39,207 nucleotides of DNA from an uncultured Pseudomonadota bacterium (GTDB lineage Bacteria > Pseudomonadota > Gammaproteobacteria > Burkholderiales > CAIKXV01), in contig CAIKXV010000027.1 in NCBI GenBank assembly GCA_903831455.1, forward strand, positions 1 to 39,207, in the 5' to 3' direction. The notes under the pieces were generated by a model. The model was given only the letters and a program-made list of their open reading frames with translations, did no database searches and was not told the DNA's origin. Below, in pieces: positions 1-7,055 of this stretch (its first letter is position 1; every line of letters begins with the position of its first letter). The position numbers were made by a program, and so were the translations under genes.

Positions 1-161
1 CGGTTCTCGAGTTCTTCGCGGATGATGTCGTTGCAGAGCTCGACGCATTCGTCGCAGACGAACACGGACGGACCGGCGATGAGCTTGCGGACCTCGTGCT
101 GGCTCTTGCCGCAGAAGGAGCAGTAGAGAAGCTTCTCGCCGCTGGAGGCCTTTTCGGTCAT
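1..161 (-). CDS. clpX: ClpX, ATP-dependent protease ATPase subunit (N-terminal part only)
   Basis: Only the first 53 codons are inside the window; the gene runs off the left edge. ClpX is the AAA+ unfoldase that selects substrates and feeds them into the ClpP chamber in the cytoplasm. The visible part is the N-terminal zinc-binding domain: Cys14 and Cys17 (LYCSFCGKS) and Cys36 and Cys39 (VCDECVELC) form the four-cysteine site, followed by the usual NDIIREEL segment. The ATG at 159-161 fits the family N terminus. It lies 31 bases downstream of clpP on the same strand, the normal tig/clpP/clpX order, so it is probably co-transcribed with clpP. The ATPase domain cannot be judged here. Confidence 0.95.
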   Translation of the reverse strand, partial: MTEKASSGEKLLYCSFCGKSQHEVRKLIAGPSVFVCDECVELCNDIIREELEN

Positions 162-192
162 GTCGCGTGCCGCTCCCGCATCGCCCCGGCCG

Positions 193-837
193 TCAGCTCG
201 CCGCCCGCGACTCGAGCACGCGATCGACCAGCCCGTACTGCAGGGCCGCTTCGGCGCTGAGGAAGTTGTCGCGGTCGCTGTCGCGCTCGATGGTGGCGAC
301 GTCCTGGCCGGTATGCCTGGATAGAAGCCCGTTCAGTCGCTGCTTCAGGTAGAGGATTTCCTTCGCGTGGATCTCGATGTCCGAGGCCTGCCCCTGGAAG
401 CCGCCGCTGGGCTGGTGGATCATCACGCGGGAATTGGGCAGGCAGTAGCGCTTGCCCTTCGTGCCCGCAGCCAGCAGGAACGCGCCCATGCTCGCAGCCT
501 GCCCGATGCACAGCGTGCTCACGTCGGGCTTGATGAACTGCATGGTGTCGTAGATCGCCAGTCCGGCCGTGACCATCCCGCCCGGAGAGTTGATGTAGAA
601 CGAGATGTCCTTGTCGGGGTTCTCGGACTCGAGGAAGAGCATCTGCGCCACGATCAGGTTGGCGGTGTGTTCGTTGACAGGGCCGACGAGGAAGATCACC
701 CGCTCCTTGAGCAGGCGCGAGTAGATGTCGTAGGCGCGTTCGCCGCGCCCGCTCTGCTCGATCACCATGGGGACCATGCCGAGACCCATCGGCGCACCCG
801 CTCCCCGCTCCCCGCCCATCGACTGCCAGTCGGCCAT
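193..837 (-). CDS. clpP: ClpP, ATP-dependent Clp protease proteolytic subunit
   Basis: A 214-residue serine peptidase of family S14, close to the usual length of about 200. It forms the tetradecameric barrel that degrades proteins delivered by ClpX or ClpA. The catalytic triad is complete: Ser116 in GQAASMGAF, His141 in MIHQPSGG and Asp190 in [10 protein letters not shown], with the same spacing as in E. coli ClpP. The N-terminal stretch up to about residue 20 is variable and probably includes the cleaved propeptide; a later start at Met17 or Met21 is possible but would leave almost no propeptide. It lies 32 bases after tig and 31 before clpX. No separate promoter is obvious in these short gaps, so transcription from upstream of tig or from within tig is likely. 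Confidence 0.97.
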   Translation of the reverse strand: MADWQSMGGERGAGAPMGLGMVPMVIEQSGRGERAYDIYSRLLKERVIFLVGPVNEHTANLIVAQMLFLESENPDKDISFYINSPGGMVTAGLAIYDTMQFIKPDVSTLCIGQAASMGAFLLAAGTKGKRYCLPNSRVMIHQPSGGFQGQASDIEIHAKEILYLKQRLNGLLSRHTGQDVATIERDSDRDNFLSAEAALQYGLVDRVLESRAAS

Positions 838-869
838 GTGCGCTCCCGTGTTCGCTAGCTGCGCGCGGC

Positions 870-2192
870 TCAGTTACCGGACTCGGCTTCGGTGCCCATC
901 AGGGCATCGAAGGCCATCGGGGTATCCACCACCCGGGCGGCACCGAGGGCCCAGTCGACCACGTTCGACTCGACCACCATCGCCTCGATTTCGGAGAGCC
1001 GCTGCGCCGAACCATAGTACCACTTGACGACTTCCTCGGGCCTCTCGTAGCTCTCGGCGAGTTTCTGGATTTCAGCCTTTACCTGGGCCGGTTTCGCCTG
1101 CAGGCCGTGGGCACGCACCACCTCGGCGAAGATCAGTCCGACCTGCACCCGGCGCCGCGCCTGCTGCTCGAACAGTTCCGCCGGGATCGGCGTATCGGCA
1201 CCGACCGGCATGCCCCGGGCGGCCATGTCGCGGCGCGCCATCTCGACCAGGCGGGCGGACTCCTCGGACACCAGCGACTTCGGCACCTCGACGGGCGTGG
1301 CCGCCAGCATGGCCTCGATCACGCGCTCCTTCGTCCGGGCCGCCACGCGGCGCTCGACCTCGCGGCGGACGTTCTGGCCGACCTCCTCGCGCATGCGGGC
1401 GACGTCACCGTCGGCCACGCCCATGCTCCTGGCGAACTCGGCGTCCAGTTCGGGGACCACCGGTCCGGCCACGGACTTCACGGTGACCGCGAACTGCGCG
1501 GTCTTGCCCGCGACTTCACGCCCGTGGTAGTCCTCCGGGAAGTTGACCGGGAACGTCCGGCTCTCGCCGGCCTTCAGCCCGACCAGGCCGGTCTCGAACT
1601 CGGGCAGCAGCCCGCGGCGTCCGAGCACGAACACCGCATCGGTGCCACTGCCGCCCTCGAAGGCCACGCCGTCCACCGTCCCGGTGAAATCGAGCGTGAC
1701 CTGGTCCTCGCCCTCCACCGCCCGCTCGACAGGCTCGTAGCGCACGCGCTGGCGGCGCAGGATGTCCAGCGTGCGGTCGATATCGGCATCGCCGACTTCG
1801 ACCACCGGGCGCTCGATGCTCGAGGCGGCAAGGTCGCCAAGCGTCACGTCCGGGTAGACCTCGAAGGTGGCGCTGTAGGCGAATTCGGTGGCATCGGGCT
1901 CGGCCGCGGCCGGCTCGAAACTGGGCATGCCGGCCACCCGCAGGTTGCGCTCGCGCACCGCATCGCCGAAGCTGCGCTGGACCGTGTCGCCGAGGACCTC
2001 CTGGCGCACCTGAGGGCCGAACTGCTGCGCGACCAGGCGAAACGGCACCTTGCCGGGCCGGAAGCCGTGGAGCTTGACCGTGCGGGAGAGCTTCTTCAGG
2101 CGCTGGTCGACTTCGCCTTCGATCTCGGAGAGCGGCAGGCGGACGCTCACGCGGCGCTCCAGGGCGCTCAGGTTCTCGACGGTCACGTTCAT
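870..2192 (-). CDS. tig: Trigger factor, ribosome-associated chaperone and peptidyl-prolyl isomerase
   Basis: A 440-residue trigger factor (E. coli 432), which binds nascent chains at the ribosome exit tunnel. The N-terminal ribosome-binding domain carries the signature loop GFRPGKVP at residues 43-50. A central FKBP-type domain covers roughly residues 150-245 ([14 protein letters not shown] near its start). The rest, to residue 440, is the helical chaperone domain. The ATG at 2190-2192 matches the family start ([15 protein letters not shown]). It is first in the tig/clpP/clpX run and lies 73 bases downstream of a tRNA-Leu gene on the same strand, so tRNA and mRNA may share a transcript that is cut apart. 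Nothing in the protein looks unusual. Confidence 0.97.
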   Translation of the reverse strand: MNVTVENLSALERRVSVRLPLSEIEGEVDQRLKKLSRTVKLHGFRPGKVPFRLVAQQFGPQVRQEVLGDTVQRSFGDAVRERNLRVAGMPSFEPAAAEPDATEFAYSATFEVYPDVTLGDLAASSIERPVVEVGDADIDRTLDILRRQRVRYEPVERAVEGEDQVTLDFTGTVDGVAFEGGSGTDAVFVLGRRGLLPEFETGLVGLKAGESRTFPVNFPEDYHGREVAGKTAQFAVTVKSVAGPVVPELDAEFARSMGVADGDVARMREEVGQNVRREVERRVAARTKERVIEAMLAATPVEVPKSLVSEESARLVEMARRDMAARGMPVGADTPIPAELFEQQARRRVQVGLIFAEVVRAHGLQAKPAQVKAEIQKLAESYERPEEVVKWYYGSAQRLSEIEAMVVESNVVDWALGAARVVDTPMAFDALMGTEAESGN

Positions 2193-2243
2193 GGGGAGAC
2201 TCGATCAGGTGGGATAGAGGGAAGCCGCGGGCGACGGAACCGG

Positions 2244-2264
2244 CGCGCCCGGTCGCGGGGCGCG
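2244..2264 (-). terminator. GC hairpin between tRNA-Leu and tig
   Basis: CGCGCCC at 2244-2250 and GGGCGCG at 2258-2264 form a perfect 7-bp stem with a 7-base loop, starting one base beyond the CCA end of the tRNA. There is no U tract after it on the tRNA strand. It could be a partial terminator or a processing structure that separates the tRNA from the tig mRNA. The stem is seen; the role is inferred. Confidence 0.35.
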
Positions 2265-2265
2265 T

Positions 2266-2350
2266 TGGTGCGAAAGGAGAGACTCGAACTCTCACGCCTC
2301 TCGGCGCTGGAACCTAAATCCAGTGCGTCTACCAGTTCCGCCACTTTCGC
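2266..2350 (-). tRNA. tRNA-Leu (anticodon UAG)
   Basis: An 85-base class II tRNA with an encoded CCA end at 2266-2268. The acceptor stem is GCGAAAG (2344-2350) pairing with CTTTCGC (2270-2276), with A as discriminator base as expected for leucine. The anticodon arm is CTGGA-TTTAGGT-TCCAG, giving anticodon TAG. The extra arm (CGCCGAGAGGCG region) and the T arm GAGAGTTCGAGTCTCTC are both well formed. It reads CUN codons, mainly CUA. It lies directly upstream of tig, a gene order I remember from other Betaproteobacteria. Confidence 0.97.
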
Positions 2351-2358
2351 GCCGGTCC

Positions 2359-2395
2359 GGCCTGCTGCAGGCCAAGCCGCCTAGTTTAATATATT
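2359..2395 (-). promoter_or_regulatory. AT-rich probable promoter and palindrome upstream of tRNA-Leu
   Basis: The segment 2383-2395 is a strikingly AT-rich island (TTTAATATATT on the plus strand) in GC-rich DNA. On the minus strand it offers TATATT (5 of 6 to the sigma70 -10 box) about 40 bases before the tRNA. I see no convincing -35 box. Between it and the tRNA lies a perfect 15-base palindrome, GGCCTGC-T-GCAGGCC, at 2359-2373, which would fall in the tRNA leader. A promoter for the tRNA and perhaps tig is the simplest reading. Confidence 0.4.
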
Positions 2396-2490
2396 GGCGA
2401 CCCTGAGCGCCGACCCCGGCGGGCGACGACCCCGAACGTCGGCGCTCGCCCCCCGCCAGCGGCCGTGCCCGGCCCGATTGCGTTGTCCCG

Positions 2491-3330
2491 ATGCCGGTCG
2501 ACCATTACGAGAACTTCCCGGTCGCCTCCTGGGTCCTGCCGAGAGCGTTGCGCAGGCCCATCGAGGTGATCTACGCGTTCGCCCGCACCGCCGACGACCT
2601 GGCGGACGAGGGCGACCGGGCGCCTGCCCAGCGGCTGGCCGCGCTGCAGGCGTTCCGCGAGGAACTGGTCCGCATCGCCGGGCGCGAGCCTGCGCGAACC
2701 CCGCTGTTCCGTGACCTCGCATCGGTGATCGACACGCACCGGCTGCCGCTCGCCCCGTTCCACGACCTGCTCGACGCGTTCACGCAGGACGTGACCTGCA
2801 CCCGCTACGCCGATTTCGCGCAGGTCCTCGACTACTGCCGGCGCTCGGCCAATCCGGTCGGTCGGCTGCTGCTGCACCTGTACGGCCGTGCCGAGCCGGG
2901 ATCGCTCGCGCGTTCGGACAGCATCTGCACGGCGCTGCAACTGGTGAACTTCCTGCAGGACGTGGCGCGCGACTGGACGATCGGCCGCGTCTACCTCGCC
3001 CAGGACGAACTGCGCGCGGCCGGCATCGACGAGTCGCAGATCGCCCAGGGTCGCGTCGATGATCGATGGTCCGGCTTCATGCACGCGCAGGCCGAACGGG
3101 CCGCCGGCATGCTGGTGCGGGGCGCGCCACTCGCGCGCGAACTGCCCGGGCGGGCCGGGCTCGAACTGCGCCTGGTCGTCGCCGGCGGGCTGCGGATCGC
3201 ACGGCGGGTGCAGGCCGTGCGAGGAGACGTCTTCCGACGACGCCCGGTCCTGGGCTGGCGCGACTGGATGGCCGTCGCCGCCCGGGCGGCATGGTACCCG
3301 CCGGCCACGGCCGCGGAGGTTGCGAGATGA
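2491..3330 (+). CDS. hpnC: HpnC, squalene synthase-like hydroxysqualene synthase
   Basis: A 279-residue trans-isoprenyl synthase of the squalene/phytoene synthase fold. In the bacterial three-enzyme squalene route, HpnC converts presqualene diphosphate to hydroxysqualene. The N terminus VDHYENFPVASW is typical of HpnC. The two Mg-diphosphate motifs are present: D35-D36-x-x-D39-E40 in RTADDLADE and D157-x-x-x-D161 in FLQDVARDW. The ATG at 2491 gives the standard N terminus; there is no good Shine-Dalgarno sequence. Its stop overlaps the hpnD start (ATGA at 3327-3330), so the two are translationally coupled. It is transcribed away from the tRNA-Leu/tig unit. Confidence 0.93.
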   Translation: MPVDHYENFPVASWVLPRALRRPIEVIYAFARTADDLADEGDRAPAQRLAALQAFREELVRIAGREPARTPLFRDLASVIDTHRLPLAPFHDLLDAFTQDVTCTRYADFAQVLDYCRRSANPVGRLLLHLYGRAEPGSLARSDSICTALQLVNFLQDVARDWTIGRVYLAQDELRAAGIDESQIAQGRVDDRWSGFMHAQAERAAGMLVRGAPLARELPGRAGLELRLVVAGGLRIARRVQAVRGDVFRRRPVLGWRDWMAVAARAAWYPPATAAEVAR

Positions 3331-4187
3331 CGCCGGAGCAGTACTGCCAGCAACGCGCGGCCGCCAGCGGCTCGAGCTTCTACTACAGCTTCATGTTCCT
3401 GGCGCCACCGCAGCGCAGGGCGATCACCGCCCTGTACGCCTTCTGCCGGGAAGTCGACGATGTCGTCGACGAGGCGACCGACGAGCGCGTCGCCCGCCTC
3501 AAGCTCGACTGGTGGCGCACCCAGGTGGCGATCGCCTGCGGGGAGCCGCCGCCGGGCGAGCAGCCCTCGCTGCACCCGGTCACGCGGGCGCTGGCGCCCG
3601 CCATCGAACGCCATGCGCTGCCGCGCGTGCATCTGGACGAGATCATCGCCGGCATGCAGATGGACCTCGACTGCAATCGGTACCGCAGCTTCGACGAACT
3701 GCGCCTGTACTGCCACCGGGTGGCAGGGGCGGTCGGACTGCTCTCCGCGCGCATCTTCGGCTACCGCGAGCCGGCCACGCTCGAGTACGCGGACCTCCTC
3801 GGCATCGCGCTGCAACTCACCAACATCGTGCGCGACGTGGCCGAGGACGCGCGCCGCAACCGGATATACCTGCCGACCGAGGACCTCGACCGCTTCGGGG
3901 TCCGGGAGGATGACCTGCTCTGCCGGCGCGACGGGCCCGAGGTGCGCGCGCTGGTGCAGTTCCAGATCGACCGCGCGCAGCAGCACTACGAGCTCGCGCT
4001 GCGGCGGCTGCCCGAGGTCGACCGGCACAGCCAGCGCACCGGCCTCATCATGGCGGCGATCTACCGTACCCTGCTGCGAGAGATCGCCGCCGGTGGCGCC
4101 CGCGTGCTCGTGGAGCGAACCTCGCTCACCCCGCTGCGCAAGCTCTGGATCGCCTGCAGGACGGCATGGACGGCGCGCGTACCCTGA
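3327..4187 (+). CDS. hpnD: HpnD, presqualene diphosphate synthase
   Basis: A 286-residue member of the squalene/phytoene synthase family. HpnD joins two farnesyl diphosphates to presqualene diphosphate, the first step of bacterial squalene synthesis. The N-terminal block SFYYSFMFLAPPQRRAITALYAFCREVDDVVDE is characteristic. The metal-binding motifs are D44-D45-x-x-D48-E49 and D170-x-x-x-D174 in NIVRDVAEDARR. The open frame extends upstream to 3066, but the ATG at 3327 coincides with the hpnC stop and gives the family N terminus. The C terminus overlaps hpnE by 22 bases. Phytoene synthase is the main alternative, but the HpnC/HpnE neighbours argue for squalene. Confidence 0.94.
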   Translation: MTPEQYCQQRAAASGSSFYYSFMFLAPPQRRAITALYAFCREVDDVVDEATDERVARLKLDWWRTQVAIACGEPPPGEQPSLHPVTRALAPAIERHALPRVHLDEIIAGMQMDLDCNRYRSFDELRLYCHRVAGAVGLLSARIFGYREPATLEYADLLGIALQLTNIVRDVAEDARRNRIYLPTEDLDRFGVREDDLLCRRDGPEVRALVQFQIDRAQQHYELALRRLPEVDRHSQRTGLIMAAIYRTLLREIAAGGARVLVERTSLTPLRKLWIACRTAWTARVP

Positions 4188-5527
4188 GCGGGGTGGCGCC
4201 CCCGGCGCGCGTCGCGGTCGTCGGGGCCGGCTATGCGGGCCTGGCGGCCGCCGTGCGGCTGCAGGTCGCCGGGCTGCGTCCCGAGGTATTCGAATCCGCG
4301 GCCGAGCCGGGGGGTCGCGCCCGGCGCGTGCACACGCCCGAGGGCGTGTTCGACAACGGGCTGCACATCGGCATTGGCGCCTATACCCGCCTGCTGGCGA
4401 TTTCGGCCGAGGTCGGCGCCGAGGCCGCCTGGCTCCGACAGCCGCTCGACTGGCGCATCGGGCGAGCGGTGCACCTGCGCGCAGCCCCCCTGCCCGCGCC
4501 CCTTCACCTGCTCGTCGGCCTCGCTCGGGCGCGCGGCCTGCCGGTGGGCGCGAGGCTGCAGGCTGCGTGGATGGTCGCCCGCCTGCGTGCCGACCGCTGG
4601 CAGGTGCGGCCGGACACCGGACTGCCGGACCTGCTCGACCGGCTGCGCCAGGGTCCCGCCATCCGCGAATCCCTCTGGCATCCGCTGTGCGTGGCGGCGC
4701 TGAACACCCCTCCGGCGAACGCGTCCGCGCAGGTCTTCGCCAACGTCCTGCGCGACAGCCTCGGCGCCGGGCGGGGCGCGAGCGACCTGCTGCTGCCGCG
4801 CGTGGACCTGACCGCAGCCTTCCCGGACCCTGCGGTGCGCTGGCTGCAGGCGCGCGGCGCGCGCGTTCACCTTCGAACCCGCGTGCTGCGCGTGGTCGAG
4901 CACCCCTCGGGCGCGGGATGGCAGCCGCTCACGGCACCGGGTGGCACGCCTGCGGGCGACGACACCTCCCCCTTCCGGGCCGTGGTCCTGGCCGTCGCCC
5001 CGCGAGCGCTGGCACACCTGACCGAGGCCTGGCCCGCACTGGCGGCCGTGCACGAGACCGCCGCCGCGCTCGCCCACGAGCCGATCACCTCGCTCTACCT
5101 CGGCTACCCGGGTAGCCCGGCCCTGCCCGCACCCATGGTCGGCCTCGAGGGAGGCCCGGGACAGTGGGCCTTCGACCGCGGCGCGCTGGGCGGACAGACG
5201 GGCGTGATCGGCGTGGTGATCAGCGCCTCGGCCACTGAACGGGCCAGCGGCACCGCTGCGCTTGCCGACGCGGTGCATCGCCAGCTGGCTGCGCTGCTGC
5301 CCGGGCTTCCCCCACCGCGCTGGCAGCGGGTCATCACCGAGCGCATGGCCACCTTTGCCTGCACCCCCGGCCTCGACCGCGTCGGGCTGCACACCGCAGC
5401 CCCCGGCGTATTCATCGCGGGCGACCACGTGCGCAGCGACTGGCCGGCCACCCTCGAGGGGGCCGTGCGCAGCGGCGAGGCCGCTGCTGCGGCCGCGGTG
5501 GACTGGCTGCGCGAGCGGTCGACCTGA
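4166..5527 (+). CDS. hpnE: HpnE, FAD-dependent squalene-associated desaturase/reductase
   Basis: A 453-residue flavoprotein of the phytoene desaturase/amine oxidase type. HpnE completes the pathway by reducing hydroxysqualene to squalene. The N-terminal Rossmann motif is VVGAGYAGLAAA (G20, G22, G25), followed by the FESAAEPGGRAR segment that binds the FAD ribose and pyrophosphate. The C terminus has the second FAD-binding block, GVFIAGDHVRSDWPATLEGAVRSGEAAA. The start overlaps hpnD by 22 bases, so the three genes form one tightly coupled operon. No squalene-hopene cyclase or other hopanoid gene lies in the window, so the fate of the squalene is not shown here. Confidence 0.92.
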   Translation: MDGARTLSGVAPPARVAVVGAGYAGLAAAVRLQVAGLRPEVFESAAEPGGRARRVHTPEGVFDNGLHIGIGAYTRLLAISAEVGAEAAWLRQPLDWRIGRAVHLRAAPLPAPLHLLVGLARARGLPVGARLQAAWMVARLRADRWQVRPDTGLPDLLDRLRQGPAIRESLWHPLCVAALNTPPANASAQVFANVLRDSLGAGRGASDLLLPRVDLTAAFPDPAVRWLQARGARVHLRTRVLRVVEHPSGAGWQPLTAPGGTPAGDDTSPFRAVVLAVAPRALAHLTEAWPALAAVHETAAALAHEPITSLYLGYPGSPALPAPMVGLEGGPGQWAFDRGALGGQTGVIGVVISASATERASGTAALADAVHRQLAALLPGLPPPRWQRVITERMATFACTPGLDRVGLHTAAPGVFIAGDHVRSDWPATLEGAVRSGEAAAAAAVDWLRERST

Positions 5528-5530
5528 CGC

Positions 5531-5579
5531 GCGCCGACTCGCGTCGCGCGCCCCGGAGCACCGCGACGCGGGTCGGCGC
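5531..5579 (+). terminator. Strong hairpin just after hpnE
   Basis: The arm 5531-5548 (GCGCCGACTCGCGTCGCG) pairs with 5562-5579 over 18 positions: 17 Watson-Crick pairs and one G-U wobble. The loop is 13 bases. It begins 3 bases past the hpnE stop. There is no U tract, so it is either a terminator of the GC-only kind or a structure that protects the 3' end of the mRNA. It is the longest inverted repeat I saw in the window. Confidence 0.6.
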
Positions 5580-5605
5580 CGCCCCCACCGGGCGGGGCGA
5601 ACGGC

Positions 5606-5611
5606 GATAAT
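5606..5611 (+). promoter_or_regulatory. Possible -10 box for the SDR gene
   Basis: GATAAT (5 of 6 to TATAAT) stands alone in GC-rich sequence, 30 bases before the ATG of the SDR gene and after the hpnE hairpin. No -35 box is evident at 16-18 bases upstream. The call rests on position and base composition only. Confidence 0.35.
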
Positions 5612-5641
5612 CGCAGGCCCATCTCCCCCCGTAACGCGCCC

Positions 5642-6412
5642 ATGCTGCCCACCCTCGCCCTGCCCCCCGATCGGCCCGACGTCCGGGACGCGCTCGCCGA
5701 TCGCGTGATCCTGGTCACCGGCAGCGGGCAGGGCATCGGACGAGCCGTCGCGCTCGCCTGCGCCCGCCAGGGCGCCCGCGTGGTGCTGCACGGTCGCCGC
5801 CAGCGCAAGCTGGAGACCGTGTACGACGCGATCGTCGGCGAAGGACTGCCCGAGCCGGTCATCGTGCCGCTGGACCTGGCCAAGGCACAGGACGAGGACT
5901 ATGCGGCGCTCGCCTCGGCGATCGCCGGGCAGGTGGGGCGGCTCGACGGCATCGCGCACTGCGCGGTGCATCTCGACGAATTGCGCCCGCTCGACGACGA
6001 GCCGCTGACCCGATGGCTGACGATGCTGAGGGTGAACCTCGTCGCCGTGGCGGCCATCGACCGCGCCTGCGGACCGCTGCTGTGGCAGGCGCCGGATGCG
6101 TCGATCGTGGTGACGATCGAGTCGCACGCGATCGCCCCGGCCGCCTACTGGGGCAGCTTCGCGATCGCCAAGCAGGGATTGCTCGGCCTGGTGTCCATCA
6201 CCGCGGCGGAATGGGCAGCGCGCCCGTCGGTGCGGGTGAACGCCCTGCTGCCGGGCCCGGTGGCCAGTCCGCAGCGGTCGCGCACCCATCCGGCCGAGGA
6301 CGGCGCGCGGCTTGCCACCCCCGAGTCGGTCGCGCACGGCTACGTGTTCCTGCTCGGCCCGCAGGCCACCGGCCTGACCGGACGCCTGCTCGACCTCTCC
6401 GCGGGACGCTGA
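5642..6412 (+). CDS. YciK-like short-chain dehydrogenase/reductase fold protein with altered active site
   Basis: A 256-residue protein with the classical SDR fold. The cofactor loop TGSGQGIG at residues 26-33 and a basic patch HGRRQRK (50-56) suggest NADP(H). Overall pattern (PEPVIVPLDL, DASIVV, VRVNALLPG, TGLTGRLLDL) resembles the YciK subgroup. The active site is not normal: the YxxxK motif reads F173-A-I-A-K177, and the NAG motif reads C-A-V (107-109). Ser161, Asn132 and Lys177 are kept. Loss of the catalytic Tyr makes ordinary dehydrogenase activity unlikely; it may bind nucleotide without the usual catalysis. It is convergent with the thioesterase gene, 16 bases apart. The substrate is unknown. 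Confidence 0.85.
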   Translation: MLPTLALPPDRPDVRDALADRVILVTGSGQGIGRAVALACARQGARVVLHGRRQRKLETVYDAIVGEGLPEPVIVPLDLAKAQDEDYAALASAIAGQVGRLDGIAHCAVHLDELRPLDDEPLTRWLTMLRVNLVAVAAIDRACGPLLWQAPDASIVVTIESHAIAPAAYWGSFAIAKQGLLGLVSITAAEWAARPSVRVNALLPGPVASPQRSRTHPAEDGARLATPESVAHGYVFLLGPQATGLTGRLLDLSAGR

Positions 6413-6428
6413 GCCCCGCGCGCGCGAC

Positions 6429-6860
6429 TCAGGCCGCGGGCAGCACCTCACGCACCCGATCGGGCAGCGGCATCGAGCGCCCTGCCGCAGGGTCGATCCA
6501 TACCATCACCGCATCGGCCTCCGCGTACACGATCGACGGATCGCCGACGTCGCGGATCAGGTAGCGATGGCGAAAGCTGCTGCGGCCGGGCGGCGCGCAG
6601 TAGACCTGCACCTCGATCGACGCGGGGTAGACGATCGAGCGCAGGAACCGGCAGCCGGTCTGCGCGACCACCGGCCCGGTGCCGTCGCCATGGCGCTCGG
6701 GCACGTAGCGGTCGAACCACTCGATGCGCGCCTGCTCGGTGAAACGGAAGTACTGGACGTTGTTCACGTGCCCCTGCGCATCCATGTCGCCCCAGCGGAC
6801 GGCGACGGCGGTGGTGAGCATCGGCTTGAACTCGGGCGGGATCGTGATGTCGGCGGGCAT
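6429..6860 (-). CDS. Acyl-CoA thioesterase of the 4-hydroxybenzoyl-CoA thioesterase (hotdog) family
   Basis: A 143-residue single hotdog domain. The motif VRWGDMDAQGHVNNVQYFRFTEQARIEWF is diagnostic; Asp27 corresponds to the catalytic Asp17 of 4-hydroxybenzoyl-CoA thioesterase. Such proteins hydrolyse short or medium acyl-CoA thioesters, often of unknown physiological substrate. The open frame extends a further 35 codons upstream, but that part is Pro/Arg-rich and unlike the family, so the ATG at 6858-6860 (MPADITIPPEF) is chosen. It is divergent from the ETF-ubiquinone oxidoreductase gene across 195 bases. A role near fatty-acid or amino-acid oxidation is possible but not shown. Confidence 0.88.
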   Translation of the reverse strand: MPADITIPPEFKPMLTTAVAVRWGDMDAQGHVNNVQYFRFTEQARIEWFDRYVPERHGDGTGPVVAQTGCRFLRSIVYPASIEVQVYCAPPGRSSFRHRYLIRDVGDPSIVYAEADAVMVWIDPAAGRSMPLPDRVREVLPAA

Positions 6861-7019
6861 GGTCGAGCAGGGTGGAAGTCCGGGGGGCGATGGCGGCGGA
6901 GTCGGACGCCTGGAGCGCGCCGGCGACGGTGGCCTCGGGCGAGCGGAGGACCCGGGCGCTCGCACCGCGTTGCGGCGGGACGCACGAGTCCGACTCCGGG
7001 GGGCGTCCCGCCCTTCCGC

Positions 7020-7025
7020 TAGAAT
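7020..7025 (+). promoter_or_regulatory. Possible -10 box for the ETF-QO/pgi genes
   Basis: TAGAAT (4 of 6 to TATAAT) lies 30 bases before the preferred GTG start of the ETF-QO gene, at the end of a GC-rich 195-base divergent spacer. The same hexamer precedes purM. No clear -35 box is seen. Confidence 0.35.
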
Positions 7026-7055
7026 CCGAGGTTAACCGAATCCGTGGAGACCGCC

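Noticed and set aside
4061-6451. 796-codon minus-strand open frame across hpnE and the SDR gene
   Set aside because: It spans two genes with clear family motifs on the other strand and the terminator between them; no domain is visible.
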